Shown: piece by piece, positions 52,231 to 60,673 of the stretch
Layout: each line of letters begins with the position of its first letter
How positions within the stretch are numbered: position 1 is the first letter of the stretch
Assembly: GCA_963667425.1 (NCBI GenBank)
Contig: OY763407.1
Location: 558,001-622,000 of the forward strand
Source of the DNA: G963667425 sp963667425 [NCBI: bacterium]
GTDB lineage: Bacteria > UBP6 > UBA1177
Direction: 5' to 3'
DNA length: 64,000 nt
Notes under the pieces: generated by a model
The model's input: the letters and a program-made list of their open reading frames with translations, nothing else
Told to the model about the DNA's origin: nothing
Database searches by the model: none
Translations under genes and position numbers: made by a program

Positions 52231-54478
52231 CTTTTTCTGTCTCTTCTATTTTTTGTTTACACACTTCACAGAATTTTCCTGTTTTTTTCTCTATAATATA
52301 GCTTTTTCCGCAATGCGGGCAGATTTCATTTTCAATTGGTTTATACCAGCTTACAAATTCACATTTAGGATAATTTGAACAACCATAGAAAGGTTTTCCT
52401 CGTTTTGTCCTTTTTAATGTTACTTTTCCATCACAACCATCTATTGGACATGGAGAGACAGGTGCTTCTATATTTTCTATATGTTTGCATTCAGGATATC
52501 CTGAGCATGCTTTAAAAAGTCCATATCTTCCATTTTTTATTACCATTGGTTTTCCACATTTCGGACATTTTTCATCAAGTTCTTCATTTACATTCTGAGA
52601 AGCATCGTTTTCATCAGTTTTCTTTAAATGAATAACCCCATCAATTTTTTCTATTTGTCCTGCGAATTTGCATTTAGGCCAATTTTCACAGCCTAAGAAA
52701 GAGTTGTTTGTTTTTTTCGAAAATTTTACTTTAAGCCTGCTTCCGCATTTTGGGCATGGCTCTTCAGCAAAAAGTTCATCTCTCCCTTTTTCCCTAACAT
52801 TTGAAAAACTGCCTTCAAGTTTTTCTACAAATGGGGTATAAAAAGTATTCATCAGATCAAGCCATTCAAGTTGACCTTCAGCTATAAGATCGAGATCTTC
52901 TTCCATTTTTGCTGTAAATTTTACATTTATGATGTCAGCAAAATGTTTTTGAAGTGTATCGGAAACAAGCATTCCAAGCTCGGTTGCACCGAATGCCCCT
53001 TTAGGCTCAGTAAGTCTTTCTATATACTTTCTTAATGTAATATTTTTTATGATACTTGCATATGTTGAAGGTCTTCCGATTCCTTTTTCTTCAAGTTCCT
53101 TTACAAGACTTCCGTCATTAAATCTTGCAGGCGGTTTTGTAAAATGTTGCTGAGTTAAAATATTTTCAATGTTCATAGAAGTATTCTCAGCTATTTCAGG
53201 AAGAAGTTCATCTGCTGTTTTTGTACTATATACTTTTCTGAATCCATCAAATATAAGAATTGAGCCGGTTTTTCTGAATAAAAAGTTATTTTTGCTGTCA
53301 GATATATCTATTGCGGTTTTATTGAAAAGTGCATCTTTCATTTGTGTGGCTACAAAACGGGTCCAGATAGATAAATATAGTTTATATTCGTCAGTTGTAA
53401 GGTAACTTTTTATTTTTTCAGGTGTAAGGCTTACATTTGTTGGTCGTATTGCCTCATGTGCATCCTGTGTGTTTCCTTTTTTATTCTTGAATTTTCTTAC
53501 TGATGGTGAAAGATAATCTTTTGAATAGATATCTTTAATAAAATCTCTAAGTTCTTTATTCGCATCATCGGAAATTCTGAATGAGTCTGTTCTCATGTAT
53601 GTTATAAGACCGACAGGCGCTTCTTCACCAACATCCTTACCTTCATATAGAGACTGTGCAACTTTCATTGTTTTATCTGTTGGAAAATGATATTTCTTAG
53701 CTGCTTCCTGTTGTAATAAACTTGTTGTAAAAGGAGGAAGTGGTGACTCTTTTTTCTGTTTCTTTTCAACTGAAATAACTCTGTAATCTAATGCATTTTC
53801 TATTTCTGATTTTATTTTTTCTGCTTCGGAAGCATTTTTTATTTCAGCTTTTTTACCTTTTATTTTCTCAAGACTGGCGTCAAGTATGTTTTCTATACTT
53901 TTAAAATCTGCTTTTACAGTCCAATATTCTTCAGGTTTAAATGCAGCAATTTCTCTTTCTCTGTCAACAACTATTTTTAGTGCTACCGACTGAACTCTTC
54001 CTGCTGATAATCCTTTTTTTATTGAGAACCATAGAAATGGGCTTAATCTATATCCCACAATTCTGTCAAGAATACGTCTGGCCTGCTGTGAATTAAAAAG
54101 TTTTTCATCGATTTCTGTATAGTTTTCTATGGCATCTATAATCCCTTTTTTGGTAATTTCGTGGAACAGAACTCTTCGAGGCTCTTTATCTTTTATAAGC
54201 GATGCAACATGCCATGCAATAGCTTCTCCTTCTCTATCGGGGTCAGATCCGATATAAACTTCTGTTGCAGAAGATGCTTCCTTTTCAATCTTTTCTATAA
54301 CTTTTTCTTTTCCCTTTATTACTTTGTAGTCAGGTTTAAAATCATTTTCAACATCAATAGAGAGTTTGTTTTCAGGAAGATCTATTATGTGTCCTACCGA
54401 TGCTACAACATGAAAACCTTTAAGATATTTTGATATGGTTTTTGCTTTTGTAGGAGACTCAACAATTAAAAGTTTCAT
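52211..54478 (-). CDS. topA: DNA topoisomerase I (type IA)
   Basis: The 755-residue enzyme relaxes negative supercoils. The N-terminal Toprim domain reads MKLLIVESPTKAKTI, with the metal-binding acidic set around GSDPDREGE at 78-85. The active-site tyrosine is Tyr294 in GLITYMRTDS. Three type IA zinc modules (CPKCGSRL, CPKCGKPM, CPIDGCDGK) and a last CPHCGKS/CEVC pair fill the C-terminus (about 600-745). It follows dprA by 2 bases. Confidence 0.96.
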   Translation of the reverse strand: MKLLIVESPTKAKTISKYLKGFHVVASVGHIIDLPENKLSIDVENDFKPDYKVIKGKEKVIEKIEKEASSATEVYIGSDPDREGEAIAWHVASLIKDKEPRRVLFHEITKKGIIDAIENYTEIDEKLFNSQQARRILDRIVGYRLSPFLWFSIKKGLSAGRVQSVALKIVVDREREIAAFKPEEYWTVKADFKSIENILDASLEKIKGKKAEIKNASEAEKIKSEIENALDYRVISVEKKQKKESPLPPFTTSLLQQEAAKKYHFPTDKTMKVAQSLYEGKDVGEEAPVGLITYMRTDSFRISDDANKELRDFIKDIYSKDYLSPSVRKFKNKKGNTQDAHEAIRPTNVSLTPEKIKSYLTTDEYKLYLSIWTRFVATQMKDALFNKTAIDISDSKNNFLFRKTGSILIFDGFRKVYSTKTADELLPEIAENTSMNIENILTQQHFTKPPARFNDGSLVKELEEKGIGRPSTYASIIKNITLRKYIERLTEPKGAFGATELGMLVSDTLQKHFADIINVKFTAKMEEDLDLIAEGQLEWLDLMNTFYTPFVEKLEGSFSNVREKGRDELFAEEPCPKCGSRLKVKFSKKTNNSFLGCENWPKCKFAGQIEKIDGVIHLKKTDENDASQNVNEELDEKCPKCGKPMVIKNGRYGLFKACSGYPECKHIENIEAPVSPCPIDGCDGKVTLKRTKRGKPFYGCSNYPKCEFVSWYKPIENEICPHCGKSYIIEKKTGKFCEVCKQKIEETEKDGKNNN

Positions 54479-54480
54479 TT

Positions 54481-55374
54481 TTATTCCTCTGATATTTTAT
54501 ATATTTTTCCATTTATTTCTTTTACAATCCCTCTTAATGTAAGATCAAACAATTTTAATGATAAAACCGAGATCTCCAGTCCAGTCCGTTCTGCAACAGT
54601 ATCAAAAAATAATCCATCTTTTTCTTTTTTCAAGATATTATAGATTTTTTCTTCATCTTCATCTTTAAAATCAATTTTTTTACATATTTCGGCAGGTTTT
54701 GATTTAATGGTTTTTTTCTGTAGTATTTCTTTTATAAAATCTGTAAGAGAGCTGAGGATGTGAACATTTTCTTTTGCCAGATTTTTTTCTATAAATTTTA
54801 GGTTGCCGGCAAAAGAATTGTTGTCAACTTCTCCAGGAACTACATAAATTTCTTTTCCAGCCCAGAGTGCATAACTTGCTGTTATAAGAGAGCCGCTTTT
54901 AGCAGGAGCTTCTATAACAACCAAAGTGCTTGAAAGTAATGCCACAGTTTTGTTTCTTAATGGAAAGTTTCTTTTTAGTGGGGGAGTTCCAAGAGGAAAC
55001 TGACTTATAAGTGCGCCATTTTCTTTTATTTTTTTTGCAAGCATTATATTTTCTTCAGGATATATTTTATCAATTCCTGTCCCTACAACGGCAATGGTTC
55101 TGCCTCCGAACTCCAATGCGGCTCTATGTGATTCTGTATCAATTCCTCTTGCAAGGCCACTCACTACAGTGATATTGTTTTCAGCACAGGCTTTACCTAC
55201 TTTATAAGCTGTTTCGGCCCCATATAGCGACATTTTTCGTGTTCCTACAATTGCTACTGAATTTTTATCTTCATATTTTATTTCCCCTTCTACATAAAGA
55301 TCGGTTTCTATTTTTGGTGTAAGGGAAAGAATATTGTCTGGATGACGAGCATCATCAGTTTTAAGAATATGCAT
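54481..55374 (-). CDS. dprA: DNA processing protein DprA/Smf
   Basis: DprA loads RecA on incoming single-stranded DNA during transformation. The Rossmann-like core has VAIVGTRKMS, VSGLARGIDTESHRAAL, AVVGTGIDKIYP and FPLGTPPLKRNFPLRN. A short winged-helix-like tail follows (about 225-297). The N-terminal SAM domain of longer homologs is absent. Together with comM in the same window this hints at natural competence, though no comEC is seen. GAGGT precedes the ATG. Confidence 0.94.
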   Translation of the reverse strand: MHILKTDDARHPDNILSLTPKIETDLYVEGEIKYEDKNSVAIVGTRKMSLYGAETAYKVGKACAENNITVVSGLARGIDTESHRAALEFGGRTIAVVGTGIDKIYPEENIMLAKKIKENGALISQFPLGTPPLKRNFPLRNKTVALLSSTLVVIEAPAKSGSLITASYALWAGKEIYVVPGEVDNNSFAGNLKFIEKNLAKENVHILSSLTDFIKEILQKKTIKSKPAEICKKIDFKDEDEEKIYNILKKEKDGLFFDTVAERTGLEISVLSLKLFDLTLRGIVKEINGKIYKISEE

Positions 55375-55399
55375 TCAAAAACCTCTTGAAATTTTTGAA

Positions 55400-55427
55400 A
55401 TTATAATGAAAAACGTTCTTTTTTCAA
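55400..55427 (-). promoter_or_regulatory. Promoter of the dprA-topA-GNAT operon
   Basis: TTGAAA (55422-55427) and TATAAT (55400-55405, consensus) are 16 bases apart on the minus strand, 25 bases before the ATG. Confidence 0.65.
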
Positions 55428-55552
55428 GTTGTTTTATGATTTTGATTTTTTTATTCATAAGATAGAAAATGAAATATTTTTTTAATATTCGTTTGCTTTT
55501 TTATAAAATTAAACAACATTGCAATATTCTTGTTTAATATTGTGTTTTAATC

Positions 55553-55580
55553 TTGCAAAAATATCCTTTTATACTAAAAT
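55553..55580 (+). promoter_or_regulatory. Promoter of the membrane protein-RqcH-like operon
   Basis: TTGCAA (55553-55558) and TAAAAT (55575-55580) are 16 bases apart, 28 bases before the ATG at 55609. Confidence 0.5.
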
Positions 55581-55608
55581 TATTAGAACTTATCTAGAGG
55601 GGAAAGCA

Positions 55609-56361
55609 ATGGGCGTTATACCTAGTCAATTTGGAAAATATATTTTAAAAAAAATAAAATTTTATTTTAATAAATATCTTGATCAGACTCCAATTCATAT
55701 TTTAGTGTTAGTTCCTTTAAGTTATCTTATTCTTTTTCTCCTGATTTCTTTTGATGACAGATATCCTTTTGAATTGAGGCTTCTTGGCAAATTCCTGTTA
55801 GTTATTTCTTTTACCGCAATAATTGATGTTGTTTACAGACTTAAGATATCTCTCATTAAGCAGCAGCATAAATTTCATCCGCTTTATTATCTTTATATGC
55901 AGTTCATTGAAAAACCTATGGAACAGTACTGGTATTTTATTGGAGCAATGTATGATAATGAAACTCAGTCAATATTAAAGCCTAACCGTTTCAATGCTGC
56001 TTATTTTGAAACTGTTTACAGAAGATTTTTCTCTGATGTTAAAATCCCTGGAACCAATTATTATGATTATATAAGAGATCTTCTCATAGGTGTTAATATT
56101 ATTTTATCAAGAATAAAACCTACTGATGATGCAGAATTATATGACCTGCTTTTAAGATTTCAAAAGAGTAATTCTCCTAGATCTATAACGGAAACTCTTA
56201 CTGATGCAGATAGAATTTTAAAGGAAGGCAGTACAATTGTAGATGTTGGTCATACAAAACATCAATATTTAAAGAGAGTTATGGGACGTGTTAATGCTGA
56301 TGTAGATCTTCTCTGGTCTTTAAGAACAAAATTTTTATTTTATTCTCCTGTAAACAAATAA
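55609..56361 (+). CDS. Membrane protein with two transmembrane helices, unknown family
   Basis: The 250-residue protein has two strong hydrophobic helices (about 24-44 and 52-72) and a charged, helical C-terminal part without recognised motifs. GAGGGG lies 7 bases before the ATG at 55609; the longer reading from 55519 lacks a site. It is 1 base from the RqcH-like gene, which suggests a joint function in the translation-quality context, but that is inference. Confidence 0.72.
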   Translation: MGVIPSQFGKYILKKIKFYFNKYLDQTPIHILVLVPLSYLILFLLISFDDRYPFELRLLGKFLLVISFTAIIDVVYRLKISLIKQQHKFHPLYYLYMQFIEKPMEQYWYFIGAMYDNETQSILKPNRFNAAYFETVYRRFFSDVKIPGTNYYDYIRDLLIGVNIILSRIKPTDDAELYDLLLRFQKSNSPRSITETLTDADRILKEGSTIVDVGHTKHQYLKRVMGRVNADVDLLWSLRTKFLFYSPVNK

Positions 56362-56362
56362 A

Positions 56363-57646
56363 GTGCACTATTCAGAACTTGAAATATCTGTTAAATTTGT
56401 AAATGACACTCTTAAAGGTGCATTTATAAATAACATATATAGACATAAATACGGAACACTTATAAAGCTTTACGGTTCTGACATAAAAGGACTTTTTTTC
56501 TCAAGAGAAAAGAAAGCGTTTTTCCCTGTAATGGATATAGCTCAGTATAAAAGAGAAGAGATAGGCAATCTTGAGGAATCTTTTAGAAAGTATATTAATG
56601 GCAGACGTATTACAGGTGCAGCAACTGCTTTTGAATTTGGTAAAGCAGTCATTATTTTTCTTGGAGAGATAAAACTTATTATAAGACTTTCCAATTCGTT
56701 TCTACCTCTTATTGTTGAAAATACTGAAATACTTTGGCCTGCTAATTCATTTTTTCCGGAAAAGATTTCTGTTGATTTGAAATATTTTCAGCCGCTTACT
56801 GATAACCCTCTCAAATTTTCTGATATTTTCCTGACTAATATTAAAAATTCTGAAGAAAATGAAATTCTAAGGCTTTATAATAAAGAAAAAGCAAATATTG
56901 AAAAGAATATCGCTCTTTTTAAAGCTGAACTTGAAAAAGCTGATATTGAAGGGGAAATCTGTTTAAATAAAGCATCTTTGTTAAAAATGTGGTTGTATTC
57001 TCTGGATTCTTCATCAAGGCTTAAAAATGTATCTCTTTATAATATGGATGGTGTGGAAGTAAATATAAACCTCAATCCGGCTAAGACGGTTTTGGAAAAC
57101 ATGAATCATCTTTTTAAGCTCGCTTCAAAATATAAGACAGGAAAATTGCGGGCGCAGGATATGCTGGAAAAATATGAATCAAAATTAAACATTCTCTCTA
57201 TTGAAAATATTTCTATAAAAAAAGATGAGCCTTCTGAACTTAAAAGAAAAGAACTTTTTATTCATAAACCATACCACGTTTATATTACTTCATGGGGCTC
57301 TGTCTTTTTTGTCGGCAAAAATGCTTCTGACAATGACGAGCTTACGTTTAAGATTTCTTCACCACATGATTTTTGGTTCCATGCGAAAGATTATTCAGGA
57401 AGTCATGTTATTTTAAGGAGAAAGAAGAATGAACAACTTACAGAAAGAGATGTTAATGTCGGCTGCATGCTTGCTGTAAACTATAGCAAGGCAAAGAAGG
57501 GTGGAGAAGGAGAGGTGTGGTATAGTGAAAGAAAATTTATTCGAAAATCAAAAGGCATGGCTCATGGTGCCGTTCTTATAACAAGAGGTAAAAGCAGGTA
57601 CGTGGTATTTGATCAGAAAATTATGGATACTCTAAATAAAGAATAA
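56363..57646 (+). CDS. Divergent RqcH/NFACT-family protein
   Basis: The 427-residue protein has the NFACT layout: an N-terminal NFACT-N-like part (about 1-125), a central helical/coiled-coil region (about 160-280) and a C-terminal NFACT-R (DUF814) domain. The latter shows SSPHDFWFHAKDYSGSHVILR at 332-352. It is shorter than the usual ~550 residues. The Asp-Arg pair known in RqcH to bind tRNA-Ala is not seen; the region reads EFG at about 91-93. RqcH proteins add Ala tails to stalled chains on 50S subunits. Here the activity may be reduced or altered. The start is GTG, 1 base after the upstream stop. Confidence 0.85.
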   Translation: MHYSELEISVKFVNDTLKGAFINNIYRHKYGTLIKLYGSDIKGLFFSREKKAFFPVMDIAQYKREEIGNLEESFRKYINGRRITGAATAFEFGKAVIIFLGEIKLIIRLSNSFLPLIVENTEILWPANSFFPEKISVDLKYFQPLTDNPLKFSDIFLTNIKNSEENEILRLYNKEKANIEKNIALFKAELEKADIEGEICLNKASLLKMWLYSLDSSSRLKNVSLYNMDGVEVNINLNPAKTVLENMNHLFKLASKYKTGKLRAQDMLEKYESKLNILSIENISIKKDEPSELKRKELFIHKPYHVYITSWGSVFFVGKNASDNDELTFKISSPHDFWFHAKDYSGSHVILRRKKNEQLTERDVNVGCMLAVNYSKAKKGGEGEVWYSERKFIRKSKGMAHGAVLITRGKSRYVVFDQKIMDTLNKE

Positions 57647-57647
57647 T

Positions 57648-59939
57648 TTAAAGTCTTGTTATTTTAGTTATTTCAAAAGATGTTATAACTTTTCTTGTTC
57701 TTAGAACAGACTCAAGTTTTTCCACTTTTTTTATGTCGCTTCCAACAAAATCTATATATAAAGCTCCTTTTTTATCACCTGTTTCAACTGGTGTCAAATG
57801 AAGGTTGTTTATATTGAATTCAAGTTCGGTTATCTCTTTTACAACTTCAAATAATGCTCCTCTTACATTTTTAAGTTCAATATTTACCTCAATACGGTAC
57901 ATATTGTAGTGGTACCAGTACACATCTCTGTATATTCTATCTTCCGATAGCATTTTCAGATAAGCGCAATCTTTATTGTGAAGAATATATCCTCTGTTTT
58001 GTGAAACATAAACAGCAATAGGGTCACCTTCTTCAGGGGAACAGCATTTTGCAACATGAAAATCTTCTGTTTCTCCAAATCCGTTAATATATATCGGCAT
58101 TCGAAGTTCTTTTTCATTGCCGGAACCTTTCATCTTCGGGAGAGCTATTGTTTTCGGGAATATTTCGGAAAGTTTTTCTATCTCTTCCTGTGAAAATATC
58201 ATAAAAGCAACGGTTCTTACTTTTATTTCTCCGGTTGCAAGTTTTGTATAAAAGATTTCTGATCCGTTTAATTTAGGTAGAGAGTATTTATCGGTAAGTT
58301 TTTTAAAAACTTCCATATCTTCTATTTTATCAAGATCATCCTTTCTTCCTAATGCTGAAAAGAATTTCTCAAGTTTTTCCTTACCCCTTTCAATATATAG
58401 ATTTTTTTCCTGTTTTTTGAGAAATTTACGTATTTTACTTTTTGCTTTATGTGTTTTTACAAATTTAAGCCAATCTGCTCTTGGAAACTGTTTTTTAGAT
58501 GTTTCTATAGTTACTTCGTCTCGATTACTTAAAACATAAAAAAGAGGAACTTTTTTACCATTTACAGTTCCACCGATGCAATGATCTCCAAGATCTCCAT
58601 GAATTTCATATGCAAAATCAACTAATGTTGAACCTTCAACAAGAGTTTTAAGCTCTCCGGCAGGTGTAAAGACTGAAATGGTTTCAAGCGGTAGTGCTGT
58701 TTCAATATCATCCATAAAACCTACAGCATTTTCTGTGTATGAATCAGTAATGTCTTTAAGCACTTCTTTAAGCCACATTACCGCTTTATCATTATGTGTG
58801 TCTCCAGATTTATAAGTCCAGTGTGATGCATTTCCTTCTTCTGCAACGATATGCATTTTTTCTGTTCTTATCTGAACTTCAAAAAAGTATTTACGGTATC
58901 TGATTCCTGTATGTATTGACTCATATCCGTTTTCTTTAGGCATGGATATGTAATCCTTGAATCTTGAGCTTAGAACAGAAAATTCATTGAATGAATGAAT
59001 TGCTCCCATTACAAGATAACAATCATTTGAGTCTTCCGAGTCAATTATTACTCTAAGTCCAAGAATGTCATAAAGTGATTCTATCGATTCGTTTTTTAAG
59101 ATTGATTTCTTATATATAGAGCAATAGGATTTAGTTCTTCCGTAAATGAATTTTATTTTTCCGGTTAATTTTTCACGATTTATATCTACTGCCTGATTCA
59201 CTTTTTCGGTAAGCATGTTAATGATTTTTTCAGGATCTTCATCATATTTTTTTTTGATAAAATCATCAATTGTATGCCATGCCTGTGGATTTGAGTGGTA
59301 AAAACTTAACGATTCCAGTTCTTCTTTAAGCCAGTAAATACCGAGTCTGTGAGCTAATGGAGCATAAAATCTTGTGGTTTCATCGGAGATTCTACTTTTT
59401 TTCTCAGGAACCATAGCATCTAACGTCATCATATTATGGAGTCTGTCAAGCAGTTTTACAAAGATAACTCTTATATCATCTGCTGCGTAGGTTATAAGTT
59501 TTCTGAAAGCGTGAGCCTGTTTTTCTTTTCTTTCAAGGTTCAAATTTGTAAGTTTTGTGACTCCGTCAACCAGTTTTGAAACTTTATCTCCGAAAATTCC
59601 GGATATTTCTTCAAGAGTTGTTGTTGAATCTTCTACTGTATCATGCAATAAACCTGCTATTATGCATTCATGATCCATTCCCATTTTAGCTAGAAAATAA
59701 GCTACAGAGTACGGATGAATTATATATGGTTCTCCGCTTTTTCTAAGAACCCCTTGATGTGCCGAATTTGCTAGAACAATTGCGGCATTTATCCTTTCCA
59801 TAACGAACATTCTCTGTTCCTGAGACTGGTCAGGATGTGTTTCAAAAAATGCATCTAAAATTGTATTGGCACGAATTACTTTAGGAAGAGGGATGTGCGG
59901 CTTGCGTCGTATTATCTTTTCCAGTTCTACATTATCCAT
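57648..59939 (-). CDS. rel: Bifunctional (p)ppGpp synthetase/hydrolase (RelA/SpoT)
   Basis: The 763-residue protein has the full long RSH layout. The hydrolase HD site is HDTVED at 99-104. The synthetase domain has FIYGRTKSYCSIYKK and RFKDYISMPKENGYESIHTG. The TGS domain (SVFTPAGELKTLVEGSTLVDFAYEIHGDLG, named here only in part) follows, and an ACT domain ends it. The intact HD and synthetase motifs suggest both activities. The start at 59939 is set by GAGGTCG upstream. It ends one base from the RqcH-like gene, converging. Confidence 0.95.
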   Translation of the reverse strand: MDNVELEKIIRRKPHIPLPKVIRANTILDAFFETHPDQSQEQRMFVMERINAAIVLANSAHQGVLRKSGEPYIIHPYSVAYFLAKMGMDHECIIAGLLHDTVEDSTTTLEEISGIFGDKVSKLVDGVTKLTNLNLERKEKQAHAFRKLITYAADDIRVIFVKLLDRLHNMMTLDAMVPEKKSRISDETTRFYAPLAHRLGIYWLKEELESLSFYHSNPQAWHTIDDFIKKKYDEDPEKIINMLTEKVNQAVDINREKLTGKIKFIYGRTKSYCSIYKKSILKNESIESLYDILGLRVIIDSEDSNDCYLVMGAIHSFNEFSVLSSRFKDYISMPKENGYESIHTGIRYRKYFFEVQIRTEKMHIVAEEGNASHWTYKSGDTHNDKAVMWLKEVLKDITDSYTENAVGFMDDIETALPLETISVFTPAGELKTLVEGSTLVDFAYEIHGDLGDHCIGGTVNGKKVPLFYVLSNRDEVTIETSKKQFPRADWLKFVKTHKAKSKIRKFLKKQEKNLYIERGKEKLEKFFSALGRKDDLDKIEDMEVFKKLTDKYSLPKLNGSEIFYTKLATGEIKVRTVAFMIFSQEEIEKLSEIFPKTIALPKMKGSGNEKELRMPIYINGFGETEDFHVAKCCSPEEGDPIAVYVSQNRGYILHNKDCAYLKMLSEDRIYRDVYWYHYNMYRIEVNIELKNVRGALFEVVKEITELEFNINNLHLTPVETGDKKGALYIDFVGSDIKKVEKLESVLRTRKVITSFEITKITRL

Positions 59940-59972
59940 AAACGACCTCGGAAGTTTCAAATTTAATAAAAG

Positions 59973-60001
59973 ATTCTATATTCTGAAAAAATGAAAGTCA
60001 A
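59973..60001 (-). promoter_or_regulatory. Promoter of the RelA/SpoT gene
   Basis: TTGACT (59996-60001) and TAGAAT (59973-59978) are 17 bases apart on the minus strand, 33 bases before the ATG. Confidence 0.6.
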
Positions 60002-60043
60002 TATCTAAAAATAGAAGTCGCATTAAAAAGATACTTTAAGTTT

Positions 60044-60673
60044 TTACTGAACTGGAAAATGTTCTTTAAGAAATTCTCTATTCCATGCTGGAGACGCAAA
60101 AATTTCAGCTTTTAGAACGTTTTCAAGAAGAGATGATGTATTTGTAAGATCATCATTTATTATCGTATAGTGATAATCTGGCCAGAAAGCAATTTCTTTT
60201 AAAGCATTTTCAAGTCTGACAGAAATAGATTCAGGAGAATCTGAATTTCTGCTTTTTAATCTTTCCTCAAGTATTTTCATTGTTGGGGGAAAAATATAAA
60301 TAAGTACAGTCTCTTCAGTAAAGATACGCTTCATATTAAGCGCTCCCTGAAAATCTATGTCACAGATTATAAAAGAAGATGTTTCCAGTTTCTTTTCTAT
60401 ATATTCTTTAGGTGTTCCATAATAATTATCATGTACTTTGGCCCATTCAAGAAAATAATTCTCTTCTATTTTTTTTCTAAAATCTTCCTGAGTCAGAAAA
60501 AAATAATCTTCACCATCTATTTCTCCTGGTCTTGGAGCTCTTGTTGTACATGAAATAGACTCTTCAAGCATTGGAAATAAAGGTCTTACTTTATCTATTA
60601 ATGTTGTTTTACCTGCTCCGGAAGGAGAGGATAAAACAAAAACTTTTCCTCGGTAGTTATTTCTTTTTTTCAT
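60044..60673 (-). CDS. gmk: Guanylate kinase
   Basis: The 209-residue enzyme phosphorylates GMP to GDP. The P-loop SSPSGAGKTTL is at about 14-24, with SISCTTRAPRPGEIDGEDYFF for the GMP site and LEERLKSRNSDS for the lid. The ATG at 60673 is preferred, with GGAG about 10 bases upstream. It overlaps the FapA gene by 17 bases, so the two are translated together. A gmk gene close to rel is common and fits nucleotide-pool control. Confidence 0.95.
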   Translation of the reverse strand: MKKRNNYRGKVFVLSSPSGAGKTTLIDKVRPLFPMLEESISCTTRAPRPGEIDGEDYFFLTQEDFRKKIEENYFLEWAKVHDNYYGTPKEYIEKKLETSSFIICDIDFQGALNMKRIFTEETVLIYIFPPTMKILEERLKSRNSDSPESISVRLENALKEIAFWPDYHYTIINDDLTNTSSLLENVLKAEIFASPAWNREFLKEHFPVQ

